From Clostridia bacterium (GTDB lineage: Bacteria; Bacillota; Clostridia; Christensenellales; UBA1242), in the NCBI GenBank assembly GCA_017467585.1, contig JAFUSR010000004.1:345563-409562 (forward strand): a DNA stretch of 64,000 bases, written 5' to 3'. The translations under genes were made by a program, and so were the position numbers. Below the pieces are notes generated by a model, which was not told the origin of the DNA, searched no databases, and saw only the letters and a list, made by a program, of their open reading frames with translations. Positions within the stretch are counted from its first letter, which is position 1; each line of letters starts with the position of its first letter. This document shows, piece after piece, positions 6,341 to 14,484 of this stretch.

Positions 6341-6637
6341 AATAAAAGAAGTGGCTTGTCCACTTTTTTTATTTGTAAGTCGGGTGATAGTTCCGAAACG
6401 CAAATAGAAATTAGAATTAAAGTTTGTTCGGAAGTCTGTCTTCAGCCGAGCGGCAGCGACCGCCACGAAAGTATCCGCACCAAATAAAAGAAGTGGCTTG
6501 TCCACTTTTTTTATTTGTAGAGCGGGTGACAGTTCCGAAACGAAAATAGAACAAAAACTTAAGATTGTTCGGAAGCCTGTCTTCAGCCGAGCGAAGCGAC
6601 CGCCACGGAAGTATCCGCACCAAATAAAAGAAGTGGG
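6331..6637 (+). repeat. Tandem repeats of the tRNA 3' end, terminator and flanking DNA
   Basis: Two units of about 140 bases (6331-6472 and 6473-6612) and the first 25 bases of a third (6613-6637). Each begins with ATCCGCACCA, the last ten bases of the tRNA, and then the terminator. The shared part continues through TTCCGAAACG and a GTTCGGAAG...CAGCCGAGCG block. Units 1 and 2 differ mainly by small indels and substitutions. The arrangement looks like repeated insertion or recombination at the same tRNA end. Small minus-strand frames inside the units are not genes. Confidence 0.8.
6349..6370 (+). terminator. Intrinsic terminator of the tRNA-Leu gene
   Basis: AAGTGG-CTTGT-CCACTT followed by a run of seven T. 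It lies eight bases after the tRNA CCA, as expected for a tRNA transcription terminator. The same hairpin is repeated at 6491-6512 in the second tandem unit. In the third unit only the left arm remains (6631-6636). Confidence 0.8.
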
Positions 6638-6653
6638 AGTGCTCTATAATTTT

Positions 6654-6683
6654 GTTGTAAAGATTTTTGGCCTGTGATATAAT
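6654..6683 (+). promoter_or_regulatory. Possible promoter in the decayed element
   Basis: TTGTAA (6654-6659), an 18-base spacer and TATAAT (6678-6683). It would transcribe the remnant genes that follow. Confidence 0.4.
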
Positions 6684-6686
6684 TAA

Positions 6687-6803
6687 ATTCTAAATGAGTC
6701 GAGTGCAGAGTGGTTTGCGGAGACTTTTACAAATTTATGGCTAAGTGACAGGCCTCAAATCTCTGCCGAAGTGTTATCAGATATATTGGAGAAAGAATTA
6801 TGA
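6687..6803 (+). pseudogene. C-terminal fragment of a peptidase-like element protein
   Basis: An open stretch of 38 codons without a start, preceded by an in-frame stop at 6684. It reads SSAEWFAETFTNLWLSDRP, then ISAEVLSDILEKEL. It aligns with the C-terminus of the protein at 1336-2151 (EWFAETFANLQLADEP, then IAKALDEYI), so it is the tail of a homologous gene whose first 85 percent has been lost. Its stop overlaps the next gene's start (ATGA), the same tight junction as in the intact copy. This is the clearest sign that the segment to 7222 is a relic of a second related element. Confidence 0.8.
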
Positions 6804-7087
6804 TGACTTTTTATTTTTGGGAACATCCAGAAGAATATGAAATCTTGGGGCAAGACGAAAATGGTTCTAACATATTAGAACCTAAAAATACAGCAACTGT
6901 ATTTGGAATTTATAGTTTGTATAGATTTCAAGTTGAATCAGAAGATGAATTGGTTGTTGAAAATCCAAAAGAACTATGCAATCGTATGGTTCAAAAATTT
7001 AAAGAAAGTAAGTGTTACAATTTTAAAACACAACAAGATAAAGAAATCATAATAAATTATTTAATGTCACATACACAATCATTTTAA
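6800..7087 (+). CDS. Hypothetical acidic protein of the decayed element
   Basis: A 95-residue protein. ATG at 6800 (a second ATG follows at 6803), with GGAGAAAG at 6788-6795 as ribosome binding site. Rich in Glu, Tyr and Phe (MMTFYFWEHPEEYEI), with a Lys-rich helix near the end. By position it corresponds to the gene at 2153-2467: it follows the peptidase-like tail directly and precedes the 130-bp repeat. Sequence similarity between the two is weak. It is intact but probably stranded. Confidence 0.5.
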   Translation: MMTFYFWEHPEEYEILGQDENGSNILEPKNTATVFGIYSLYRFQVESEDELVVENPKELCNRMVQKFKESKCYNFKTQQDKEIIINYLMSHTQSF

Positions 7088-7090
7088 AGT

Positions 7091-7220
7091 ATTTTAGTTG
7101 CTCCAAACTACACAAAAAAGGGGTAACTAAAAATGTCAAAACTACCAAAAAAAGCAACCGTCACAATAGGCGAAATCAGTTTATTAAACTATAAAGCAGA
7201 GAAACCATCTCTGCTATTTT
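7091..7220 (+). repeat. 130-bp direct repeat, copy 2 (copy 1 at 2483-2612)
   Basis: Identical to copy 1 at 126 of 130 bases. Identity stops abruptly at 7220, where copy 1 continues into the body of a gene and copy 2 turns into unrelated AT-rich DNA. The right end of the foreign DNA is thus defined to within a few bases, 30 bases before the -35 of the ctsR promoter. Confidence 0.9.
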
Positions 7221-7222
7221 AA
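7133..7222 (+). pseudogene. Truncated start of a coiled-coil protein gene
   Basis: The first 29 codons of the gene at 2525, differing at codons 11-13, run into a TAA formed at the break point. The Shine-Dalgarno and ATG are preserved, so a 29-residue peptide could still be made, but the coiled-coil part is absent. Confidence 0.75.
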
Positions 7223-7252
7223 TTTATTTTAATAAATTGTGCCACCATATAG

Positions 7253-7282
7253 TTGACAACAGTTGATGACTGGGTATACAAT
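7253..7282 (+). promoter_or_regulatory. ctsR operon promoter
   Basis: TTGACA (7253-7258), then TACAAT (7277-7282, 18-base spacer) or TATACA (7275-7280, 16-base spacer). Transcription should begin near 7288, immediately before the CtsR operator. Confidence 0.65.
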
Positions 7283-7291
7283 AAAATTGAA

Positions 7292-7308
7292 AATCAAAGA
7301 AAGTCAAA
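7292..7308 (+). promoter_or_regulatory. CtsR operator
   Basis: AATCAAA-GAA-AGTCAAA matches the CtsR heptad direct repeat RGTCAAA-NAN-RGTCAAA with one mismatch in the first heptad. It overlaps the start of transcription of ctsR-mcsA-mcsB-clpC, so CtsR should repress its own operon and release it under heat or protein stress. Confidence 0.85.
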
Positions 7309-7323
7309 CAATGGAGAAGAAAT

Positions 7324-7776
7324 ATGGCAAATATCTCTGACATTATTGAACAATTTATCTTAGACACAATGGAAGATAGTGGCTCAATTGAAATTTCGAG
7401 AAACTCTCTTGCGGATTATTTTAATTGTGCGCCAAGTCAAATTAACTATGTTCTCGACACCAGGTTTACGCTTGACCGTGGGTTTTCAAAAGAGAGTAAG
7501 CGCGGTGGTGGTGGGTTTATTAAAATTAATCGAATGAAAGAAGACGACACAACCGCAATGATTTTGGAAAGTGTTGGGGAAGAACTTTCTTATAATCGAA
7601 TGATGCAAATTTTAAAGAGGCTTGGTCAAGAGAAGATAATCTCAAAAAGCGAGCAGAATATAATTAGAGCAGCTCTTTGTGACGAAGCTCTCAGTTTGCC
7701 ACTATTGATGCGAGACAAAATGAGAGCCAATGCATTTAAAAGTGTTCTGATTGAACTTATGAGAGGTGATAAATAG
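7324..7776 (+). CDS. ctsR: Transcriptional repressor CtsR
   Basis: 150 residues, normal length. N-terminal winged-helix DNA-binding domain (SDIIEQFILDTMEDSGSIEI, then RNSLADYFNCAPSQINYVL) with the glycine-rich wing KRGGGGFIKI that inserts into the minor groove and acts as the heat sensor in the family. C-terminal dimerisation and McsB-contact domain follows. It represses class III heat-shock genes; when McsB phosphorylates arginines of CtsR or the wing senses heat, DNA is released. First gene of ctsR-mcsA-mcsB-clpC, with its own operator at 7292-7308. Ribosome binding site GGAGAAG. Confidence 0.97.
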   Translation: MANISDIIEQFILDTMEDSGSIEISRNSLADYFNCAPSQINYVLDTRFTLDRGFSKESKRGGGGFIKINRMKEDDTTAMILESVGEELSYNRMMQILKRLGQEKIISKSEQNIIRAALCDEALSLPLLMRDKMRANAFKSVLIELMRGDK

Positions 7777-7777
7777 C

Positions 7778-8158
7778 ATGTTTTATTCACCATTTGAAAA
7801 TGCAACAAACGAACTTTCTAAAATTAAAGAAGAAATTGCTGAAGAGAATCTGATTTTTTCTGAAGAGCTTGCTTGCCCTAATTGCAAAACGCGACTTTCT
7901 GACTTGCTTGAAACTGGCTATGTTGGATGCGCTAAATGCTATGAGGTTTTTTCTAAAGAACTTGCTGATATGATTTATGACTTTCACAAGAGCGCAAAAC
8001 ATGTTGGCAAGCGTCCAGAAAAATTGGTTTCTAAAGCAAAAATTCAAAAAGAAATTGAACAATTAGAAGAGCAAAAGAGAGATGCTCTTGAACGTGAGGA
8101 TTTTTTGCTTGCACAGTCGATAAAAGAAAAAATATCACAACTGAGAGGTGAACTATAA
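7778..8158 (+). CDS. mcsA: McsA, activator of protein arginine kinase (short form)
   Basis: 126 residues. The ATG at 7778 is chosen over the GTG at 7766 because AGAGGTG lies eight bases before it. One zinc-finger module (CPNC, then CAKC, about residues 33-56) is followed by a linker and a C-terminal UVR motif (EQLEEQKRDALEREDFLLAQ). Bacillus subtilis McsA is about 185 residues with two such fingers, so this version has lost one. McsA stimulates McsB and links it to ClpC. It begins two bases after the ctsR stop, and its own stop overlaps the mcsB start (TAATG). Confidence 0.9.
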   Translation: MFYSPFENATNELSKIKEEIAEENLIFSEELACPNCKTRLSDLLETGYVGCAKCYEVFSKELADMIYDFHKSAKHVGKRPEKLVSKAKIQKEIEQLEEQKRDALEREDFLLAQSIKEKISQLRGEL

Positions 8159-9165
8159 TGGCAAAAGATTATAGCTCGATTGTTGTTTCGAGCAGAGTTC
8201 GCTTATCTCGTTGCTTAAATGATGTTCCGTTTCCTGCAAAGATGGATGAACTAACTGGCAAAAAGGTTGTTAGAAAAGTCTATAACGCAATTGATGGCGA
8301 AGACGATTTTGGCTTGTATGTTATGAAGGACTTGCCAAGGGACGAAGCATATATAATGCAAGAGAAACATTTAATTAGTCACGACTTAATTGAAAACTCT
8401 CAATCTGGTGCGGTTATGATTAATCAAGACGAAACAATTTCCATTATGATTAACGAAGAAGATCACATAAGAGAGCAGTGCTTAATGTCGGGGCTGTGTT
8501 TGGAACAGGCTTATCAAAAACTTAACAAAATTGATCAACAGATTTGCAAAAAAATAGACATTGCTTTTGATCAAAATTTAGGCTTTTTGACTAGCTGCAT
8601 CACAAACGTTGGAACAGGATTGAGAGTGTCGGTTATGCTGTTTTTGCCAGCACTTACGCTCACAAAAAAGATTGATTCAATAATTGGCAACTTAACAAAA
8701 AATGGTCTTGCTGTTCGTGGGGCTTATGGTGAGGCGACAGACTATCTTGGCTATTTATATCAAATTTCTAACGAGCGAACCATAGGCAAGTCTGAAGAGG
8801 ATTATATTAGGCAGATTAACAGCATCATAATTCAGATTTGTGACATGGAGATTGATGCACGAAAACAACTTCTGTTGACGCGTGAAACCGAGGTTAAAGA
8901 CGTCGTTGGAAGAGCATATGGTGTTCTCACAAACTGTTATTTGCTTCCTGTTGAAGAATTTATGCGCCTTGCAGGTGAAATTAAAATGGGAATTGCACTA
9001 AATCTTGTGAGAATGAAAGATAACCACATTGTTGACAAGCTTTTAGCAACGCTTGCACCATACACATTGTGCAAACTTGCTGGAAATGTTTCTACAATGC
9101 AAGAAGAACAAAAATTTCGTGCTGAATATGTTGCAAAAGTTTTAAAATCAAATAGAATTAAATAA
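8158..9165 (+). CDS. mcsB: Protein arginine kinase McsB
   Basis: 335 residues. Phosphagen-kinase fold: SSRVRLSRCLNDVPFP near the N-terminus binds ATP phosphates, the guanidino-kinase segment FLTSCITNVGTGLR contains the conserved cysteine, and RGAYGEATDYLGYLYQ precedes the C-terminal arginine-phosphate binding part. McsB phosphorylates arginines of misfolded proteins and of CtsR, marking them for ClpC-ClpP. It needs McsA, encoded just upstream with a one-base stop-start overlap, and its substrates go to ClpC, encoded 11 bases downstream. Confidence 0.96.
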   Translation: MAKDYSSIVVSSRVRLSRCLNDVPFPAKMDELTGKKVVRKVYNAIDGEDDFGLYVMKDLPRDEAYIMQEKHLISHDLIENSQSGAVMINQDETISIMINEEDHIREQCLMSGLCLEQAYQKLNKIDQQICKKIDIAFDQNLGFLTSCITNVGTGLRVSVMLFLPALTLTKKIDSIIGNLTKNGLAVRGAYGEATDYLGYLYQISNERTIGKSEEDYIRQINSIIIQICDMEIDARKQLLLTRETEVKDVVGRAYGVLTNCYLLPVEEFMRLAGEIKMGIALNLVRMKDNHIVDKLLATLAPYTLCKLAGNVSTMQEEQKFRAEYVAKVLKSNRIK

Positions 9166-9176
9166 GGAGATTATTT

Positions 9177-11654
9177 ATGGATTATTCAATGACAAAAAAT
9201 GCAAAACTCGCGCTAGATAATGCGGTTGCTCTTGCTAAAAACTTAAATGTTTATCAAGTTGGAACAGAGCACTTGTTGTATGGTCTTGCAAGCGTTACTG
9301 GTGCAATGGCTTCTAGGCTTTTGGCTGAGCAGGGAATAACTGCCGACATGATTGCGGACTACATAACAAAAATGGGCCCTCAGGCATATACTGGCAGAAA
9401 GGCTATGGAATATACTCCAAGAGTTAAAAACATAATCGCGAGTGCCTATGACGTTGCAAGGCAGGTCAATGTTGGATATATTGTAACTGAGCATTTGCTT
9501 TATGTTTTGCTGGTAGATTCTGGAAATCAGGCTGTCAGCATAATCAAAAACCTGTGTGGTTCAAACTATGTTGCGCTTCGAAACAGAACATATCAAGCCA
9601 TAACGGGAATTGAGTTTGACCCATCAATGGATAAATCTAGCTATGAACCAGAACATAAAATGAAGCGTAACACTAGCATTGAAAACATAAATGCTGGTCT
9701 TCCTGAAGAACTTAGAGACATGGGTGTTGATATAACAGCCAGGGCAAGGTCTGGAAAAATGGACCCTGTTATTGGAAGAGAAAAAGAAACCGAAAGAATT
9801 ATTGAAATTCTTTGCCGCAAAACAAAAAACAATCCAGTTTTGATTGGTGAAGCTGGCGTTGGAAAATCTGCAGTTGTTGAGGGCCTTGCTCAAGCAATTG
9901 TTCGTGGAGATGTTCCTGAACTTTTGAAAGATAAAACCATCTTTAGTTTTGAAATTGGCTCTCTTATGGCGGGAACAAAATTCCGTGGAAGCATGGAAGA
10001 AAAACTTAAAAATGCAATAGAAGCAATTATTGCTAACAAAAATATCATCGTGTTTATAGATGAAATTCACATGCTTGCACAGGCCGGCGGAAAAGATGGA
10101 GAAATCGGACCAGCAGACATGCTAAAACCATATCTTGCTCGTGGAGAGATGCAAACAATTGGTGCGACAACCACTGATGAATATCGCAAATTTATTGAAA
10201 AAGACAAGGCGCTCGAACGCCGATTCCAACCAATTTATGTTAACGAGCCGTCAGAAGAAGACACTAAAAAGATTTTGCGAGGGTTAAGAGATAGTTATGA
10301 AGCTTTTCACAAAATCAAAATTACAGACGAAGCAATTGATGCCGCAGTTACTCTTAGTGTTCGATATATTATGGACAGGAGTTTGCCAGACAAGGCAATT
10401 GACTTAATCGACGAGGCTGCCAGCAAGGCAAAAGTTGGGGCAACTGCTGTTCCTCCAGAAATCAAAAAACTAGAAGACGAATTAAAACAACTCGAAATCC
10501 AAAAGAGTGAAGCTAGCAGAACCGAAGATTATGAAAGAGCCAACGAGTGCAAGGCAAACATGGCAGTTTTAAACGAAAGACTTAACAACATGCGTTCTAA
10601 TTGGCTTAAAGTTAATGATGGACAAATCGGCAAGATTACTGCAGAAGATATTGCAGCAGTTGTTAGCAGTTGGACAAAAATTCCTGTTTCTAAGCTAACT
10701 GAAACCGAAAAAGACAGGCTTATGAACCTTGAAAAACTTTTGCATAAGAGAGTTATTGGACAAGAAGAAGCGGTTGTTGCAGTCAGCAAGGCAATACGCC
10801 GTGCGCGCGCCGGCTTAAAAGACCCTAAAAAACCAATTGGTTCGTTTATTTTCTTGGGGCCAACTGGCGTTGGAAAAACAGAGCTTACAAAGGCTCTCGC
10901 AGAAGCGTTGTTTGACGATGAAAATGCAATAATTCGTTTAGATATGAGTGAATATATGGAAGCGCATTCTGTTTCTAAACTAATTGGTGCACCTCCTGGA
11001 TACATCGGTCACGACGATGGCGGACAACTTACTGAGCAGGTTAGAAGAAAGCCATATAGCGTTGTGCTTTTTGATGAAATTGAAAAAGCTCATCCAGATG
11101 TGTTTAACATTCTTCTTCAAGTGTTAGACGACGGAAGACTTACAGACAGTCAGGGCAGAACAGTAAGCTTTAAAAACACAATAATTATTTTGACAAGCAA
11201 CGTTGGTGTTGCTGACCTTCCTAAAAATCAAAACAAACTTGGTTTTGGTGAAAGTTCTGAAGAGTCTAAAAACACAAACACAAAAGAGCTTTTAACCAAG
11301 GCGCTTCAAGAAAAGTTTAAGCCAGAGTTTTTAAACAGAATTGATGTTGTTGTTATATTCGATTGGCTAACCAAAGATGACATTGTCAAAATTGCAAATA
11401 TAATGATTGCAAATGTCAACAAAAAACTCGCCGAACGCAACATAAACTTGCAGTTTACTAATGGTGCAATGAAAGAAATCTTCGAAAAGGGCTATAGCAG
11501 CACATATGGCGCAAGACCACTTAAAAGATTTATTGAGCAGAATGTTGAAGACAACCTCGCCGAAGAAATTTTGATGGGCAGGGTTAAAGATGGAGACAAA
11601 GTTACTGTTGGTTTTTCTGACGGAAAGTTTACTTTTAAAACCAATAATGATTAA
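9177..11654 (+). CDS. clpC: ATP-dependent Clp protease ATP-binding subunit ClpC
   Basis: 825 residues, normal length. Order: Clp N-domain repeats (1-145), AAA1 with Walker [10 protein letters not shown] (about 224) and Walker [10 protein letters not shown], a middle domain with the UVR-like [19 protein letters not shown] that docks McsB or MecA, AAA2 with Walker [10 protein letters not shown] and Walker [12 protein letters not shown], and a C-terminal D2-small domain. It unfolds arginine-phosphorylated or adaptor-bound proteins and feeds them to ClpP, which is not encoded here. Last gene of the ctsR operon; ribosome binding site AAGGAG. Walker A of AAA1 has Ser where Thr is usual, a conservative change. 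Confidence 0.97.
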   Translation: MDYSMTKNAKLALDNAVALAKNLNVYQVGTEHLLYGLASVTGAMASRLLAEQGITADMIADYITKMGPQAYTGRKAMEYTPRVKNIIASAYDVARQVNVGYIVTEHLLYVLLVDSGNQAVSIIKNLCGSNYVALRNRTYQAITGIEFDPSMDKSSYEPEHKMKRNTSIENINAGLPEELRDMGVDITARARSGKMDPVIGREKETERIIEILCRKTKNNPVLIGEAGVGKSAVVEGLAQAIVRGDVPELLKDKTIFSFEIGSLMAGTKFRGSMEEKLKNAIEAIIANKNIIVFIDEIHMLAQAGGKDGEIGPADMLKPYLARGEMQTIGATTTDEYRKFIEKDKALERRFQPIYVNEPSEEDTKKILRGLRDSYEAFHKIKITDEAIDAAVTLSVRYIMDRSLPDKAIDLIDEAASKAKVGATAVPPEIKKLEDELKQLEIQKSEASRTEDYERANECKANMAVLNERLNNMRSNWLKVNDGQIGKITAEDIAAVVSSWTKIPVSKLTETEKDRLMNLEKLLHKRVIGQEEAVVAVSKAIRRARAGLKDPKKPIGSFIFLGPTGVGKTELTKALAEALFDDENAIIRLDMSEYMEAHSVSKLIGAPPGYIGHDDGGQLTEQVRRKPYSVVLFDEIEKAHPDVFNILLQVLDDGRLTDSQGRTVSFKNTIIILTSNVGVADLPKNQNKLGFGESSEESKNTNTKELLTKALQEKFKPEFLNRIDVVVIFDWLTKDDIVKIANIMIANVNKKLAERNINLQFTNGAMKEIFEKGYSSTYGARPLKRFIEQNVEDNLAEEILMGRVKDGDKVTVGFSDGKFTFKTNND

Positions 11655-11680
11655 AAATACTTTTTAAAAATCAAGTCGTG

Positions 11681-11689
11681 TGTTATAAT
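11681..11689 (+). promoter_or_regulatory. Extended -10 promoter of hpf
   Basis: TG-T-TATAAT at 11681-11689, with only a weak -35. The transcript would start near 11696, about 30 bases before the ATG, with the strong site GAGGAGG in between. Confidence 0.5.
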
Positions 11690-11726
11690 ATAAGTAGAAA
11701 TCAAATATTCATAGAGGAGGAAAATT

Positions 11727-12257
11727 ATGAAGATTGATATTTTAGAAAGAAACTACAAAGCCAAGGACAAATTAAAAGATATTTTAGCAAAAAAATTAGC
11801 CAGATTTGAAAAATATCTCGATGACAATGCATCTGCAAAAGTTGTTCTTTCAGAAATTAAAGGAGACTATAAACTTGAAATTACTGTTGCCAGCAAGGGC
11901 ATGTTTGTAAGAAGCGAGGTTGTTAGTGACAACATGTATGCAAACATCGATTTGTGTCTTGCTAAACTCGAAAGACAAATTGTTAAATATTCAGAAAAGT
12001 TTGTTGCTCGCAGAAGAAAAATTGAACCAGAGCTCCTTATGTTCTTCGATGAAGTTCCTGCCTTTGAAAAACCAAAAATCACAAGACGCAAAAAATACGA
12101 TCTTGAACCAATGACAGAGGAACAAGCAATTGAACAACTTGAACTTGTTGACAACGACTTTTACGTTTTCTTAAACAAGAAGACACAAACAGTTTGCGTG
12201 TTATATCGCAGGCACAACAGTCAATCTGAATATGGCATAATTGAAACAAATGCATAG
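11727..12257 (+). CDS. hpf: Ribosome hibernation promoting factor, long form
   Basis: 176 residues. The N-terminal RaiA/HPF domain (1-100) binds the 30S decoding region. After a basic linker (about residues 110-125) comes the C-terminal dimerisation domain, with DNDFYVFLNKKTQTVCVLYRR as its usual core. The long form alone joins two 70S ribosomes into 100S dimers in stationary phase or stress. It is a single-gene unit between its own promoter and a strong terminator. It sits right after the Clp stress operon, which fits a shared stress physiology but not shared control. Confidence 0.95.
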   Translation: MKIDILERNYKAKDKLKDILAKKLARFEKYLDDNASAKVVLSEIKGDYKLEITVASKGMFVRSEVVSDNMYANIDLCLAKLERQIVKYSEKFVARRRKIEPELLMFFDEVPAFEKPKITRRKKYDLEPMTEEQAIEQLELVDNDFYVFLNKKTQTVCVLYRRHNSQSEYGIIETNA

Positions 12258-12262
12258 AAATA

Positions 12263-12288
12263 AAAATGGACCGAAAATGGTCCATTTT
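12263..12288. terminator. Bidirectional intrinsic terminator
   Basis: AAAATGGACC-GAAAAT-GGTCCATTTT with T runs on both strands. It ends hpf on the plus strand and the exported-protein gene on the minus strand. Confidence 0.85.
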
Positions 12289-12776
12289 TATTTTAAATAT
12301 AAATCAACCAAAGCTTTTGTGTAGTCACTCCCTGGCGACATTGATTCAACAATGATTGATGGGTCTGATGGGTTGATAATCGGATGCAAAAAACAAACAA
12401 TGCCAGCGTTTGTTGTGTGGGGCAGAACTTGATTATAATAGCTGACAAGGGTTGAATAACCAGGCTTGTAGACAATCAAGGTAAAGTCACCCCAATTCCT
12501 TTTTAAGCTAATGTCAAAATTTTTGTTTGGAACAATTGGAATTTCAATTTTGGAAGAATAGCCATACTTGTCTGTTTGGTAATATGTTTTTGTTTCAACA
12601 ATACAAATTGTTGCGTTACCCACTGGGGCTAGGGTATTGCTCTCGAGAACCTTTATAATGGCATACCCAGTAGAATTATTGGCGTTTGTTGGCAGTGATG
12701 AAATAACTATTGCTCCAGAAATTAAATTTAAAACAAGTAGCACAAGAAAAATAATTGCCGAAAGCACTTTTTGCAT
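12288..12776 (-). CDS. Exported or membrane-anchored protein with a carboxypeptidase-regulatory-like fold
   Basis: 162 residues. An N-terminal signal or anchor (VLSAIIFLVLLVLNLISGA) is followed by a short Ser/Asn linker. The domain then has the pattern of the carboxypeptidase regulatory-like/Cna-B beta sandwich: GYAIIKVLESNTLAPVGNAT as first strand and turn, then YYQTDKYGYSSKIEIP (the typical TDxxGxxxxxxP signature), and later TLIVYKPGYSTLV. It likely acts at the cell surface or envelope; such domains are often structural. No Shine-Dalgarno precedes the ATG and AT-rich -10-like DNA abuts it, so it may be leaderless. No specific family name can be given. Confidence 0.6.
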   Translation of the reverse strand: MQKVLSAIIFLVLLVLNLISGAIVISSLPTNANNSTGYAIIKVLESNTLAPVGNATICIVETKTYYQTDKYGYSSKIEIPIVPNKNFDISLKRNWGDFTLIVYKPGYSTLVSYYNQVLPHTTNAGIVCFLHPIINPSDPSIIVESMSPGSDYTKALVDLYLK

Positions 12777-12819
12777 AGTATAATATATTTAAATAAACCA
12801 GGATAAAATCACTTCAACC

Positions 12820-13758
12820 ATGAAAATTTTAAAAACAGAAAGATTGACATATGGTCATATTAAAGGTCCAATTATCGTTAAAGACTGGTCTTGTGAATTA
12901 GAGGATGGCCTTGTTTTGTTGTGTGGAGAATATGGCTCTGGAAAAACAACACTCATGAATTTGCTTTCTGGCATGCTTGATCTCTATTATGGAAAAATTC
13001 TTGTTTGCGAAAAGGCGCCAAAATCATCTGTTTCAAACATTAGCTACTTAACATCGATCCCTGTTGCTCTTAAAAATCAGACTGTTGAACAAAATTTTAA
13101 ATTTGCGTGTGATGCTGCCGGTGTTTCGTGTGATAGGATTGTTCATGACGATTGGTTTTTAAATTATGACAAAACAAAATTTAAAAAATTAAGTCTGTTA
13201 AATCAATTTATTTTTTGTTTAAAAAGGGCAGAACTTAAAAATTCGAAACTTGTTTTGATTGATCAAAACCTAGATTCTCTTTCAAACGAAGAGTTGGAAG
13301 TTTATTTAAAATATTTGTCAGAAAAATTTGTAAATGGCGGAAAACTAACTATTCTTTCTACGACACCTAAAGTGTTTAAAAAACTGCAAAATTATGTTGC
13401 GCAATATCAAATATTATATCAAAATCGCCAAAAAATTGAATATTTTAAGAATATTGACGATTTTCATGGTGGCATAAATTGCTATTCCATGGCTGATTAT
13501 TTTGATTATAAAAAAGATGTTGCAACTATTGTTTCTAACCAAAACGGTTATATGTTATCTTGTGGAGAGGTGATGTTCAAACTTCCAGACAAAATAATCA
13601 AACCAATAGAATCTTATTTTGAGGTGTCAGATTCTGCCGAAGTGTTCGTTTATTTTGAAGAAGAGTGGAAGAACTTGTCTAACTCTGAATTTTTGTCTAA
13701 ACTTGCCAGTTCGCAAATTTTAATTTTCGATTCGCTTAGTGGTGAAAAACTCAACTAA
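12820..13758 (+). CDS. ABC-type ATPase with degenerate signature and Walker B, TOBE-like C-terminus
   Basis: 312 residues. Walker A GEYGSGKTT (about 43-51) is intact. The ABC signature LSGGQ is reduced to LSLLNQ (about 127-132), and Walker B reads KLVLIDQN, with Gln in place of the catalytic Glu. The tail from about residue 220 (INCYSMADYFDY onward) resembles the TOBE regulatory part of sugar-importer ATPases of the MalK type. No permease or binding protein is nearby, and it stands alone between the exported-protein gene and nth. ATP binding is likely, but hydrolysis may be slow or lost, so a regulatory or structural role is possible. The start has no clear ribosome binding site. Confidence 0.6.
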   Translation: MKILKTERLTYGHIKGPIIVKDWSCELEDGLVLLCGEYGSGKTTLMNLLSGMLDLYYGKILVCEKAPKSSVSNISYLTSIPVALKNQTVEQNFKFACDAAGVSCDRIVHDDWFLNYDKTKFKKLSLLNQFIFCLKRAELKNSKLVLIDQNLDSLSNEELEVYLKYLSEKFVNGGKLTILSTTPKVFKKLQNYVAQYQILYQNRQKIEYFKNIDDFHGGINCYSMADYFDYKKDVATIVSNQNGYMLSCGEVMFKLPDKIIKPIESYFEVSDSAEVFVYFEEEWKNLSNSEFLSKLASSQILIFDSLSGEKLN

Positions 13759-13824
13759 TTAACAGTATTATTATTGCTATTTTTTTTCAAATTTGATATT
13801 ATATGTGCATCACGGAGATAAAAG

Positions 13825-14472
13825 ATGGCAAACATTAAAGAAATTGTTGCGCAAATAAAGATGGATTATCCTAATCCTGACTGTGAACTTGTTTTTAAAA
13901 ACAGTTATGAACTTATTGTTGCCGTAATTCTTTCTGCTCAATGCACAGACAAAAGAGTGAACTTGGTAACTAAGGAACTATTCAAAGCTTATCCAACAGT
14001 TCAAGATTTAGCTAATGCTGATATATTGGCCGTTGAAGAGATAATTAAACCGTGTGGCTTTTTTCGAAATAAAGCAAAAAACATAATTGCTATGGCGCGT
14101 GATGTTGTGCTAAAGCATAACGGAGAAATCCCTTCAAAAAAGGATGATCTAAAATCACTCGCTGGCGTTGGAGAAAAAACAGCAAATGTGGTTCTTGCAA
14201 CTGCGTTTGGTGTTCCGGCTATTGCGGTTGATACTCACGTGTTTAGGGTTTCAAACAGGCTGGGACTTGCAAATGCTAGGACGGTTGAAAAAACCCAAGA
14301 GCAGTTAGAGAAGAATTTAAATAAAAGCGATTGGGCAAGAATGCACTTTTCGTTGGTGCTTCACGGCAGATATGTTTGCAAGGCAATCAATCCAAAATGT
14401 GAAGATTGTCATTTATCAAAAAACTGCAAATTTTATTTACAAAACCATAAAAACGATGCAAAAAACGCATAA
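13825..14472 (+). CDS. nth: Endonuclease III (DNA glycosylase/AP lyase)
   Basis: 215 residues, normal length. The helix-hairpin-helix LAGVGEKTANVV holds the catalytic Lys, and the following AIAVDTHVFRVSNRLG holds the catalytic Asp. The C-terminal iron-sulphur loop is present: C-X6-C-X2-C-X5-C in CKAINPKCEDCHLSKNC. The enzyme removes oxidised pyrimidines from DNA and cleaves the abasic site. Good ribosome binding site (CGGAGA). The obg gene follows after 12 bases, so nth-obg-yhbY looks like one operon. Confidence 0.95.
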   Translation: MANIKEIVAQIKMDYPNPDCELVFKNSYELIVAVILSAQCTDKRVNLVTKELFKAYPTVQDLANADILAVEEIIKPCGFFRNKAKNIIAMARDVVLKHNGEIPSKKDDLKSLAGVGEKTANVVLATAFGVPAIAVDTHVFRVSNRLGLANARTVEKTQEQLEKNLNKSDWARMHFSLVLHGRYVCKAINPKCEDCHLSKNCKFYLQNHKNDAKNA

Positions 14473-14484
14473 AGCAGGTGTAAA

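Noticed and set aside
6349..6370. An insertion-sequence end formed by the AAGTGG/CCACTT inverted repeat
   Set aside because: It sits eight bases after the tRNA CCA with a T run and acts as a terminator; no transposase gene or target duplication is visible anywhere in the window.
6275..6623. Small frames over the tRNA remnant and tandem repeats (for example VRILPWRSLRSAEDRLPN on the minus strand, twice)
   Set aside because: They recur only because the 140-base units are repeated, and they run through tRNA and terminator sequence.
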